A DNA stretch of 64,000 bases. Source: Microthrix sp041394405 (GTDB taxonomy: Bacteria; Actinomycetota; Acidimicrobiia; Acidimicrobiales; Microtrichaceae). The stretch covers positions 124,001 to 188,000 of the forward strand of contig JAWKIF010000006.1 of NCBI GenBank assembly GCA_041394405.1, read 5' to 3'. A model generated the notes under the pieces. The model was given only the letters and a program-made list of their open reading frames with translations, did not search any database and had not been told where the DNA came from. The position numbers were made by a program, and so were the translations under genes. Positions 42,565 to 50,270 of the stretch are shown here, piece by piece. Each line of letters opens with the position of its first letter. The stretch's first letter is position 1.

Positions 42565-43854
42565 GTGACACCTACCCCCATCTCACTTGGCGTCCTCGGC
42601 GCCGGCAACGTCGGAGCCGCGCTGATCGGGCTCATCGACGAGCATGGCGACGACATCGAGGCCCGGACCGGGCTGCGCCTGTCGGTGGGCAGGGTGGCCG
42701 TGCGCTCTACTGCCAAGGACCGCGGCGTGGAGATCGACCCGGCGATCATCACCACGGATGCCGCAGCGGTGGTGACGAGCGACGAGGTGGACGTGGTGGT
42801 GGAGCTGATCGGGGGCATCGAGCCGGCCCGCGAGCTGATCGCCGCCGCCCTGACGGCGGGCAAGCCGGTGGTGACCGCCAACAAGGAACTGCTGGCCAAC
42901 GTGGGGAGCGACCTGGCCGATGTCGCCGATGAGGCCGGCGTGGATCTGCTGTACGAGGCGGCCGTTGCCGGCGGCATCCCGTTTGTCCGCCCGCTTCGGG
43001 AGTCGCTCGTCGGTGAGCCGATCAGCCGCATCATGGGCATCGTCAACGGCACCACCAACTACATCCTCTCCCAGATGGAGAGCGAGGGCGTCAGCTACGG
43101 CGACGCGCTCGCCACCGCCCAAAGCCTGGGATACGCCGAGCGCGACCCGACCGCAGACGTCGAGGGATTCGACGCTGCGGCCAAGGCGGCCATCATCGCC
43201 TCGATTGCGTTTGGCGCCCGCGTGGTTGCCGGCGACGTGGCCAGCGAGGGCATCTCGGCAGTGACCGCCACCGACATCGACTTCGCCCGTCGTTTGGGCT
43301 ACTCCATCAAGCTGCTGGCCATCTGCGAGCGATTCGAGGACGGCACCATCGCCGCCCGCGTACACCCGGCCATGGTGCCGGTCGACCATCCCCTGGCCGG
43401 GGTGCGAGACAGCTACAACGCCGTCTTTGTGGAGGGCGACGTGGTGGGCAACCTCATGTTCTACGGGCGGGGTGCGGGTGGTGCGCCAACCGCCAGCGCC
43501 GTGCTGGGCGACGTCATCGACGCCGCCGCCAACCTCTCCCGAGGCAGCCACGCCTCGGTCGGTCACCTGGCCAAGGCCCGCCTGCGCAACGTCGACGATC
43601 TGTCCAGCCCGTATTACATCAACGTCGAGGTGCGAGATCAGCCGGGTGTGCTGGCTTCGGTGGCCAGCGTGTTCGGCGATCACGGCGTCTCGATTCGTTC
43701 GATGGAGCAGGAGGGGCTTGGCGAGGACGCACGCATCATCTTCATCACCCACGATGCCACCGAACGCGACGTGCAGGAGTGCCTAAGCGACCTGCGTCGC
43801 CTCGATCCGGTGGGTCGGGTGGCGTCGGTGCTGCGGGTGATTGGGTCGGACTAA
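42565..43854 (+). CDS. hom: Homoserine dehydrogenase (with ACT domain)
   Basis: Reduces aspartate semialdehyde to homoserine with NAD(P)H. The Rossmann motif LGAGNVGAAL is at residues 10-19. VDVVVELIGGIEPA, KPVVTANKELLA and INGTTNYILS-type segments (VNGTTNYILSQM) mark the catalytic domain. The C-terminal ACT domain (DQPGVLASVASVFGDHGVSIRSMEQ) is a threonine-feedback site in this family, so allosteric inhibition by threonine is likely. The GTG at 42565 was selected; the frame upstream is unconserved. The stop is directly followed by the thrC GTG. Confidence 0.96.
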   Translation: MTPTPISLGVLGAGNVGAALIGLIDEHGDDIEARTGLRLSVGRVAVRSTAKDRGVEIDPAIITTDAAAVVTSDEVDVVVELIGGIEPARELIAAALTAGKPVVTANKELLANVGSDLADVADEAGVDLLYEAAVAGGIPFVRPLRESLVGEPISRIMGIVNGTTNYILSQMESEGVSYGDALATAQSLGYAERDPTADVEGFDAAAKAAIIASIAFGARVVAGDVASEGISAVTATDIDFARRLGYSIKLLAICERFEDGTIAARVHPAMVPVDHPLAGVRDSYNAVFVEGDVVGNLMFYGRGAGGAPTASAVLGDVIDAAANLSRGSHASVGHLAKARLRNVDDLSSPYYINVEVRDQPGVLASVASVFGDHGVSIRSMEQEGLGEDARIIFITHDATERDVQECLSDLRRLDPVGRVASVLRVIGSD

Positions 43855-45243
43855 GTGCGCTACGTGTCCACCCGCGGGGGCGGCGAGCCGCTGGGGTTCT
43901 TCGACGTGTTGTTGGGCGGCTTGGCCCCGGACGGGGGCCTGTATCTGCCCGAGACGTGGCCGCAGCTGCCGCCCCTGGAGGAGCTGCGCGGTCGCCCGTA
44001 TGCCGAGGTGGCCGCCGAGGTGATGTGGCCCTTCGTGGCCGACGACCTGACACGCGAACGATTCGACGCGCTGGTCGCGGACACCTACGGCGCCTTCGAG
44101 CACCCCGACGTGTGTCCCACGCGCAACCTCGGTGACGGGCTGTGGCTGACCGAGCTGTTCTGGGGCCCCACGCTGGCCTTCAAGGACGTGGCCCTTCAGC
44201 TGGTAGGGCGCCTGTTTCACGAGGCGTTGGAGGCTCGCGATGAGCGGCTCACCATCTTGGGCGCCACCTCGGGCGACACGGGCTCGGCGGCCATGGAGGG
44301 CTGTCGCCACACCGACCGGGTGGAGGTGTTCATCCTCTTCCCCGACGGGCGGGTGTCGGCGGTGCAGCGCCGCCAGATGACCACGCTGAACGACCCCCGG
44401 CTGCACCCCGTGGCCGTTGCGGGCGATTTCGACGACTGCCAGCGGCTGGTGAAGGCCGCGTTCGCCGATGAGGCGTTCCGCAAGGAGATGAGCCTGGGCG
44501 CCGTGAACTCCATCAACTGGGCCCGTGTGATGGCCCAGGTCGTCTACTACGTCACCTCGCACCTGGTGGCGTCGCCGGACGGCTCGCCCGTGAGCTTCGC
44601 CGTGCCCACCGGCAACTTCGGCAACGTGTTTGCCGGCTGGGTGGCCCAGGCCATGGGGCTGCCCATCGATCGCCTGGTGGTGGCGTCCAACCGCAACGAC
44701 ATCCTGGTGCGCTTCCTGGAACGAGGCGCCATGGAGGCCGCCGAGGTGGTGCCCACCACCAGCCCGTCCATGGATATCGGCGTGTCGTCCAACTTCGAGC
44801 GGCTGCTCTTCGAGGTGACGGGCCGCAACGGGGCGTTGTGCGCCGAGATGATGGCCGAGTTCGCAAGTCGCGGTCGGTATCGGGTCGGCACGCCCGTGCA
44901 CCGGGCCATCGTCGACCGCTTCGACGGGGTGCGGGTGGGCGAGGAGGAGGTGGCCGCAACGATCGGCGAGTGGCACCGCCTGGGCGTCGGCGTCGACCCA
45001 CACACCGCCGTGGGGCTGGTGGCGGCGCGTGCGACCCAGCGCGACGGCGTGCCCATGGTGGCGATGGCCACGGCCCACCCCGCCAAGTTCCCCGACGCCG
45101 TCGAGGCGGCAACCGGTGTTCGTCCGCCGCTCCCCGAGGCGCTCGCCGATCTGTTGGATCGCCCGGAGCACGCAGACTCGGTCGGCGCCGACCTGGCCCA
45201 GGTTCAGGACCTGATGCGGACTTCGATGGCAGATGGGCGATGA
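43855..45243 (+). CDS. thrC: Threonine synthase
   Basis: PLP enzyme converting O-phosphohomoserine to threonine. The N-terminal domain MRYVSTRG...GGLAPDGGLYLPE is the E. coli-type Thr_synth_N. LAFKDVALQL carries the PLP Lys. SGDTGSAAMEG binds the PLP phosphate. FAVPTGNFGNVFAGW and NFERLLFE are conserved. Length 462. GTG directly follows the hom stop. The substrate needs a homoserine kinase, and none of the GHMP type (ThrB) is seen in the operon. The next gene is a mutase-fold protein proposed to supply that activity. Confidence 0.96.
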   Translation: MRYVSTRGGGEPLGFFDVLLGGLAPDGGLYLPETWPQLPPLEELRGRPYAEVAAEVMWPFVADDLTRERFDALVADTYGAFEHPDVCPTRNLGDGLWLTELFWGPTLAFKDVALQLVGRLFHEALEARDERLTILGATSGDTGSAAMEGCRHTDRVEVFILFPDGRVSAVQRRQMTTLNDPRLHPVAVAGDFDDCQRLVKAAFADEAFRKEMSLGAVNSINWARVMAQVVYYVTSHLVASPDGSPVSFAVPTGNFGNVFAGWVAQAMGLPIDRLVVASNRNDILVRFLERGAMEAAEVVPTTSPSMDIGVSSNFERLLFEVTGRNGALCAEMMAEFASRGRYRVGTPVHRAIVDRFDGVRVGEEEVAATIGEWHRLGVGVDPHTAVGLVAARATQRDGVPMVAMATAHPAKFPDAVEAATGVRPPLPEALADLLDRPEHADSVGADLAQVQDLMRTSMADGR

Positions 45244-45276
45244 TGGACGCGTGGAACACCGAAGGACAGTGACCCC

Positions 45277-46470
45277 ATGAAGTACGTGCTCTGTGTTCCC
45301 GACGGATGCAGCGACCTCCCCGTGGACGAGCTGGGCGGGCTGACGCCGCTGCAGGCCGCATCCACCCCCAACCTGGATGCGTTGGCGGCCCGTGGTCGCG
45401 TGGGCCGGGCAGCCGTGATCCCGGAGGGCATGCCCCCGGGCAGCGACGTGGGCAACATGTCGCTGCTGGGCTACGACCCGCGGCAGTTCCACACCGGCCG
45501 GGCGCCCATCGAGGCGGCGGCCCTTGGGTTGCGGCTCCCCGAGGGGACGATCGCCTTCCGGGCCAACCTGGTGGTGCTGGGCGGCGCGGACGAGACCACC
45601 GCCGGGGCTCCCGGCGAGATGGTGGACTTTGCCGGCGGGCACCCCGACTCGGACCTGGCGGCACGAGCCATGCGGGCACTGGATGAGGCGCTGGGCGGCG
45701 ACGGAGTGGCGTTCCACCCGGGCGTTCAGTACCGCCACATCATGTGTGCGCCCATCGACTGGCTCGATGCCGAGTGCGTGCCGCCCCACGACCTGTCCGG
45801 CAAGGCGCTGGAGTGGCCCAAGGGGCCCGGGTCCGACGAGTTGCGGCGCATCATGGATGCCTCGGCCGAGGTACTGGCCGGCTTCCCGCAGCTTGCGGCG
45901 ACGCACGTCTGGCTGTGGGGGCAGGGCACGCAGCCTGCGCTGGACGACTTCGCCGGCCGCTGGGGGGTGCGGGCCGGCATGGTGACCGCCGTCGACCTGG
46001 TGCGCGGCCTGGGCGTGCTGTCCGGCATGGACGTGGTGGAGGTGGAGGGTGCCACCGGCTGGTACGACACCAACTACGAGGGCAAGCGCGATGCAGCGTT
46101 GGCCAAGCTGGCCGCCGACCGCGACCTGTTCGTCATCCACGTGGAGGCCACCGACGAAGCCGGCCACGCTGGCGACGCGGGGGCCAAGGTGGAGGCGTTG
46201 GAGAACTGGGATCGGCGCATCCTGGGCGACCTGGTGGACGGCTTGAATGCACAGGGGCCGTGGCGCCTGCTGCTGTCGCCCGACCACGCGACCCCAGTGG
46301 CGTTGAAGACCCACACCACCGAGCCCGTGCCCTACCTGCTGGTGGATTCCGAGGTCGATGGGCCCGGCGGCGTCTATACCGAGGAAGGCGTGGCCGACGC
46401 TCCGGTGCTGCCGGGGCACCGCCTGATGGCCGAACTGCTGCAGCGCGAACCGGGCGAGGCGGCGCCATGA
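45277..46470 (+). CDS. Phosphoglycerate-mutase-like protein; proposed homoserine kinase
   Basis: A 397-residue member of the alkaline-phosphatase superfamily (ApgM/AP-endo-type, TIGR02535-like). Metal-site and nucleophile motifs: VPDGCSDLP (residues 7-15), EGMPPGSDVGNMSLLGYDP (nucleophile Ser), VEATDEAGHAGD and LLSPDHATPV...HTTEPVPYLL. The family was proposed, from its repeated position beside hom/thrC, to be a homoserine kinase, and this operon has no GHMP kinase. An ordinary cofactor-independent phosphoglycerate mutase is the alternative. RBS GAAGGACAG before the ATG at 45277. The stop overlaps the next gene (ATGA). Confidence 0.88.
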   Translation: MKYVLCVPDGCSDLPVDELGGLTPLQAASTPNLDALAARGRVGRAAVIPEGMPPGSDVGNMSLLGYDPRQFHTGRAPIEAAALGLRLPEGTIAFRANLVVLGGADETTAGAPGEMVDFAGGHPDSDLAARAMRALDEALGGDGVAFHPGVQYRHIMCAPIDWLDAECVPPHDLSGKALEWPKGPGSDELRRIMDASAEVLAGFPQLAATHVWLWGQGTQPALDDFAGRWGVRAGMVTAVDLVRGLGVLSGMDVVEVEGATGWYDTNYEGKRDAALAKLAADRDLFVIHVEATDEAGHAGDAGAKVEALENWDRRILGDLVDGLNAQGPWRLLLSPDHATPVALKTHTTEPVPYLLVDSEVDGPGGVYTEEGVADAPVLPGHRLMAELLQREPGEAAP

Positions 46471-46910
46471 GCCCGAAGCGACGCGACCAGGTGGAGGACT
46501 TCTCCGGGGACGGACCGGGCGATCTCGCCGACCTGTCCGAACCGGACGTCGACAGTGCTGCGTCCGATGACTCGCTCGACGATGGCTTCATGGACGATGA
46601 CTGGGAGCCCGACTTCGCCGACGACGCCGACAGCCACGAGGCCGCAGCGCTGCCCACCAGGTCGCGCAAGGGGGCCGTTTCGGTGGCCTTCCTCAACGCT
46701 GGCCTGGCACTGGAGGAAATCGTCTACGGACGGGAGCGGTCCAAACCCCCGGTGGTTCAGGAGGCCCGCGAGGGCGACGACGATGGCCCGATCCGGGTGC
46801 ACCTCGATCCCGAGGAACCCAAGAACTCCTGGGTGTCGCTGCACCCGGAGGAAGCGCAGGCGGAGGGCGGCGCCGACGCCTCCACCGCAGGGTCCGAACC
46901 CGAGGCGTGA
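46467..46910 (+). CDS. Acidic hypothetical protein (147 aa)
   Basis: Starts with ATG 46467 overlapping the previous stop by 4 nt. Residues 1-60 are strongly acidic (DLSEPDVDSAASDDSLDDGF). A short helical stretch, KGAVSVAFLNAGLALEEIVYGR, sits in the middle. The C-terminal part has a beta-like HLDPEEPKNSWVSLHPEE and an acidic tail. I know no family. Being translationally coupled to the proposed homoserine kinase and upstream of rho, it may be a small regulatory or adaptor protein, but no function can be assigned. Confidence 0.75.
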   Translation: MSPKRRDQVEDFSGDGPGDLADLSEPDVDSAASDDSLDDGFMDDDWEPDFADDADSHEAAALPTRSRKGAVSVAFLNAGLALEEIVYGRERSKPPVVQEAREGDDDGPIRVHLDPEEPKNSWVSLHPEEAQAEGGADASTAGSEPEA

Positions 46911-47130
46911 GCTGGGCGGTAGGGATTGTTGCCCGCCGGGCTGGCTTCGCTACCATCCTCGCCTGAGCCGTAGTTGAGCGACGACCGCTTCACTTCTGTT
47001 GCCCGTGGCGTCGCCACGGCGTACGCCCCCAGCTGCGGCCAGCACGAACCCCGATAGCGGTGGTCCCTCCGGACACGCCGCCGCGCCGATCGCCTCACCG
47101 GCAGGTGCCCCGAACCAAGGAACCATCCCC
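46911..47130 (+). promoter_or_regulatory. rho leader with a strong hairpin
   Basis: The 220-nt region before rho. A perfect inverted repeat CCGTGGC (47003-47009) / GCCACGG (47013-47019) with a 3-nt loop lies 112 nt before the ATG. A weaker palindrome GCCCG-CCGGGC is at 46931-46941. A distant -35/-10 like pair (TTGTTG at 46926, TACCAT at 46951) has spacing of 19, so a promoter there is unproven. A long leader is normal for rho, which is often autoregulated. A T-tract does not follow the hairpin, so it is not an intrinsic terminator. Confidence 0.4.
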
Positions 47131-48744
47131 ATGGCGGACGACTCCATCGACCTGGAACGCTCGAAGCTGGAAGGCAAGGACCGAGCGCAACTGGTCACCA
47201 TCGCCACGGCGCTGGGATCCAAGCCACCGGCACGAGCCAAGAAGGCCGACATCATCGACCTCATCCTTCGCCTGGCCGGCGTGGAGGAGGCCGGGGCAGC
47301 CGAAGCCACGCCCGACCAGGCCACGAAGGCGGGCCGGCCCGCACAGCGCGGCGCCGGTGCTGCCGACAGCGATCCGGGCAACGGGTCGAGCGCTGGCGCC
47401 GACCATCCCACGTCCGGCGATCAGGATGGCGGCCAACACGACGGGCAGGGCCCCAACGGCAAGAGTGAGGCCTCCGACGGTGACGGCCAGGATGGCGGCC
47501 AGGTTGGTTCCGCTCGCAACGGCGAGGCCGAAGGCGAGGGCGAGGAGGACGAGGGAAACCGACGCCGGCGGGGCAGGCGCCGGGGACGCAACCGCGACGA
47601 CGATGACAGCCAGTGGGAAGGCGAGCCCGTCGAGGTCGCCGGATTTCTGGATCTGCGCGACGAGGGCTACGGCTTTCTGCGGGTGAAGGGCTACTTGCCG
47701 TCCCGGGAGGACGTGTACATCTCGGCCAAGATGGTGCGCCAGAACGGCCTCCGCAAGGGCGACCACGTCACCGGTGCCTACCGGCCGGCGGGGGGTCGGG
47801 AGAAGAATCCGGCGCTGCTGCGGGTGGACAAGGTGATGGACCTCGATCCCGAGCAGGCGCGTCAGCGGCCGCGTTTTGACGAATTGGTGCCCGTCCACCC
47901 CCACGAGCGCATCAACCTCACGGAGGCAGCTCCGGAGGACGCCACCGTTCGGGCCATCGATGTGCTCGCCCCCATCGGGCTGGGCCAGCGAGGGCTGATC
48001 GTCGCGCCCGCCCGAACCGGCGCCACCACGGTGCTGTCCCGCCTCGCTCAGGCCATCGAGGCGGCAAGGCCCGAGGCGCACGTCATCTTGTTGCTCATCG
48101 ACGAGCGGCCCGAGGAGGTCACCGGCCTGGGTGAGCTGACCAACGGCGAGGTGATCGCCTCCGGATTCGACCGACCGCCCGACGAGCACACACACGTGGT
48201 GGAGCTCACCCTGGAGCGGGCCAAGCGCTTGGTGGAGCTTGGCAAGGACGTCGTGATCCTGCTGGACGGCGTCACGCGGCTGGTGCGTGCCTATTCGGCG
48301 GCCGGTCAGCCCACCGGCCGGACCCTGCCAGGCGGCATCGACGCCACTGCGCTGTTCCCGCCCAAGCGGTTCTTGGGAGCGGCTCGCAGCCTCCGCGACA
48401 ACGGTTCGTTGACCATCCTGGCCACCCTCCGCTCCGACACCGCCTCGCCGGCCGACGAGCTGGTCTGGGCGGAGTTTGCCGGCACCGCCAACATGGAGGT
48501 GCACCTGAACCGTCTGGCGGCCCAGTGGCAGGTCTTCCCCGCCCTCGACGTGGAGCACACGGCCACCCGCCACGAGGACCTGCTGGTGGACGATGACACG
48601 GCTGAGGCCATGGTGGCGTTGCGCCGTCATCTCACCTCGCTGAACGAAGGCGGCTCCTCGCTGGCCGGCCTCGAGTGGCTGGTTGAGCAGGTGGCGGCCA
48701 CCCCCGACAACGCTGCGCTGTTGGCCCGGGTCGCCAAGGGCTGA
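47131..48744 (+). CDS. rho: Rho transcription termination factor with degenerate ATP-binding site
   Basis: A 537-residue hexameric RNA helicase homologue; AAGGA 9 nt before ATG 47131 fixes the start. Order: Rho-N domain (about 5-50), long Gly/Asp/Glu-rich insert (60-165) with an Arg-rich end, RNA-binding cold-shock fold (VAGFLDLRDEGYGFLR, about 172-240), then the ATPase. Seen changes: the P-loop is VAPARTGATT (291-300), so the Walker A Lys is Ala298. LLIDERPEEV (catalytic Glu) is kept. LLDGVTRLVRAY has Gly for the bicyclomycin-site Ser. The segment equal to E. coli YNRSGTRKEE reads VEHTATRHED, so the R366 equivalent is His476. It sits in the orthologous position before rpmE-prfA. ATP hydrolysis is doubtful. 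Confidence 0.92.
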   Translation: MADDSIDLERSKLEGKDRAQLVTIATALGSKPPARAKKADIIDLILRLAGVEEAGAAEATPDQATKAGRPAQRGAGAADSDPGNGSSAGADHPTSGDQDGGQHDGQGPNGKSEASDGDGQDGGQVGSARNGEAEGEGEEDEGNRRRRGRRRGRNRDDDDSQWEGEPVEVAGFLDLRDEGYGFLRVKGYLPSREDVYISAKMVRQNGLRKGDHVTGAYRPAGGREKNPALLRVDKVMDLDPEQARQRPRFDELVPVHPHERINLTEAAPEDATVRAIDVLAPIGLGQRGLIVAPARTGATTVLSRLAQAIEAARPEAHVILLLIDERPEEVTGLGELTNGEVIASGFDRPPDEHTHVVELTLERAKRLVELGKDVVILLDGVTRLVRAYSAAGQPTGRTLPGGIDATALFPPKRFLGAARSLRDNGSLTILATLRSDTASPADELVWAEFAGTANMEVHLNRLAAQWQVFPALDVEHTATRHEDLLVDDDTAEAMVALRRHLTSLNEGGSSLAGLEWLVEQVAATPDNAALLARVAKG

Positions 48745-48852
48745 CCGGGCCGCTAGCGTTGCCGGGCCCGCAGTGCCCGCAGCGCTCGTCCAGAGAACCC
48801 GAACCCGCCGGCGGGCCCTTCCCCTCACGGCCGAATCGACCAGGAACCATTC

Positions 48853-49140
48853 ATGAAGCCAGACATCCATCCCACGTACCGCCCCGTTGTGTTTCACGAC
48901 AACTCCTCCGGCGAGCGGTGGTTGACGCAGTCCACGATCGACACGACCGAGACCGTCACCTTCACGGACGGCAACGAGTACCCGCTGGCCAAGGTGGAGA
49001 TCTCCTCCTACTCGCACCCGTTCTTCACCGGTCAGATGAAGATCGTCGATACCGCCGGCCGCGTGGAGCGCTTCGAGCGCCGCTACGGACGACGCAGTCG
49101 TTCGGGCGATGCCGCGGGTTCCGAGGACGCCAAGTCCTGA
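48853..49140 (+). CDS. rpmE: Ribosomal protein bL31, zinc-free (B-type)
   Basis: A 95-residue large-subunit protein, linking the central protuberance and the 30S head. DIHPTYRPVVF, FTDGNEYPLAKVEISSYSHPFFTG and DTAGRVERFERRYGRR are L31 signatures. There are no cysteines, so the CxxC zinc site is lost, and an extra segment (HDNSSGERWLTQSTI) marks the zinc-independent B-type. The last 15 residues are a polar extension. ATG at 48853 with AGGAA upstream. Between rho and prfA most actinobacteria carry a zinc-ribbon L31, so the type is unusual here. Confidence 0.95.
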   Translation: MKPDIHPTYRPVVFHDNSSGERWLTQSTIDTTETVTFTDGNEYPLAKVEISSYSHPFFTGQMKIVDTAGRVERFERRYGRRSRSGDAAGSEDAKS

Positions 49141-49151
49141 ACCCCGACCGC

Positions 49152-50261
49152 TTGGCCGCCCTTCGGGTGGCCAAGCTGCGCTCGCTCGCCCGAGACCCGT
49201 TGGGGATGGGCGAGGTCGGCCCCACGAGCGGGTCGGCGCTCCCCACCGGCGCCGCCCTCATGGTTGGCGATCGCGCCGCCATGCTCGTCGGGCGACCCAC
49301 CCGTCGAAGCTTGGGGCCTGCGCTGCTGTGGGCCACCATGAACGTCGGGCACCACGGGGCTCGGCCCGGTGGCCTTGCCCGGTTGGACGTGGTGCTGGAC
49401 CCGTCTGCGGCGCTGGAACCGGCCGACGCCGAACCGGGTGACGCCGAAGCGGCGAGGTTGGCCGGCGCAGACGTGGACGACCCGTTGGCCACGGCAGGGC
49501 AGCTGGCCCGCCTCGGCGGGCTGTTCACCCCCGATATCCGGGTGTGGGTTGTGGATGGGAGCAACGCAGCCCAGGTGCACGCCGCAGCGCCGCCGCCGGT
49601 CGTTGCGCCTCCCACCGACGAGGCCGCCGACCTGATCGAGCTGCTCAGGGACGTGGGCCTGGACGTGGTTGCCGAGCCCGGCATGATCCTGGGGGAGGTG
49701 GCCGGCCTGGAGGTGGCCCGAGTCACCGTCGAGAGGGGCGAGGCGCACCTGGCCATCGGCGTCGGCCGCTTCGACCAGGAGCTCTCTGCGGTTGCCCAGG
49801 CCGAACTGCCCCGACGCGACGCGCTGATTCGGGCGGCCGACCTTGTGCGGCTCGCCCGCACCATGGGAAACGCATCGCACCCCATGACCCGCCTGGCTCG
49901 CGAGCGCTGGCTGCGAGCCGAGCTCCTTCGCAACCCGGCGAAGGTGGGTGCCAGGCGTCTGGAGGCCCTGCCGGGCCTGTGGCTGCGGCAGGGCCTGCGG
50001 GAGCCGGCGCCGGCAGCGGCGTTGGGCGAGGACGACGCAGGTGAGCCGCTGGTGGTGGTGGCCTCGTCGGGAGTGGACCCCGACCTGGTGCCCACGGCGC
50101 TGGATCAGGCCCGTGCCGCTGACCCTGCGGCACGGGTGGTGCTGGCGTTGCCCCCAGCGGACCGCCTGCCCGCCACCGAACGGGTGGCCGCCCTGGCGCA
50201 CACGCCGGTGGATCTGGTGTCGGTCACGCCTCCGTGGGAGCCCCTGCGACCCGGCCGGTAG
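49152..50261 (+). CDS. Unrecognised protein between rpmE and prfA (about 369 aa)
   Basis: A soluble Ala/Leu/Asp-rich protein with no close family that I can name. It begins around TTG 49152 or GTG 49164 (AKLRSLARDPLGMGEVG); an exact start is not fixed. The middle has RLGGLFTPDIRVWVVDGSNAAQVHAAAPPP, then DEAADLIELLRDVGLDVVAEPG and a DLVRLARTMGNASHPMTRLARERWLRAELL helical block. The C-terminal 80 residues alternate beta strands and helices (PLVVVASSGVDPDLVPTAL, VVLALPPADRLP, VDLVSVTPP). It lies 9 nt before prfA, so it belongs to the translation operon; in other actinobacteria nothing or DUF1385 occupies this place. Confidence 0.7.
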   Translation: MAALRVAKLRSLARDPLGMGEVGPTSGSALPTGAALMVGDRAAMLVGRPTRRSLGPALLWATMNVGHHGARPGGLARLDVVLDPSAALEPADAEPGDAEAARLAGADVDDPLATAGQLARLGGLFTPDIRVWVVDGSNAAQVHAAAPPPVVAPPTDEAADLIELLRDVGLDVVAEPGMILGEVAGLEVARVTVERGEAHLAIGVGRFDQELSAVAQAELPRRDALIRAADLVRLARTMGNASHPMTRLARERWLRAELLRNPAKVGARRLEALPGLWLRQGLREPAPAAALGEDDAGEPLVVVASSGVDPDLVPTALDQARAADPAARVVLALPPADRLPATERVAALAHTPVDLVSVTPPWEPLRPGR

Positions 50262-50270
50262 CCTCCGGGC

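Noticed and set aside
43783..46419. 878-codon minus-strand open frame antisense to thrC and the mutase-like gene
   Set aside because: Composition is typical of antisense in codon-biased DNA, and the plus-strand genes are unambiguous.
45277..46470. Simple annotation as phosphoglycerate mutase
   Set aside because: Possible by fold, but the place directly after hom and thrC with no other kinase makes the proposed homoserine kinase more likely; kept open in the entry.
47131..48744. Non-Rho helicase or truncated paralogue interpretation
   Set aside because: Full-length Rho domains, Rho-type catalytic Glu and operon position all indicate Rho; only specific catalytic residues are changed.
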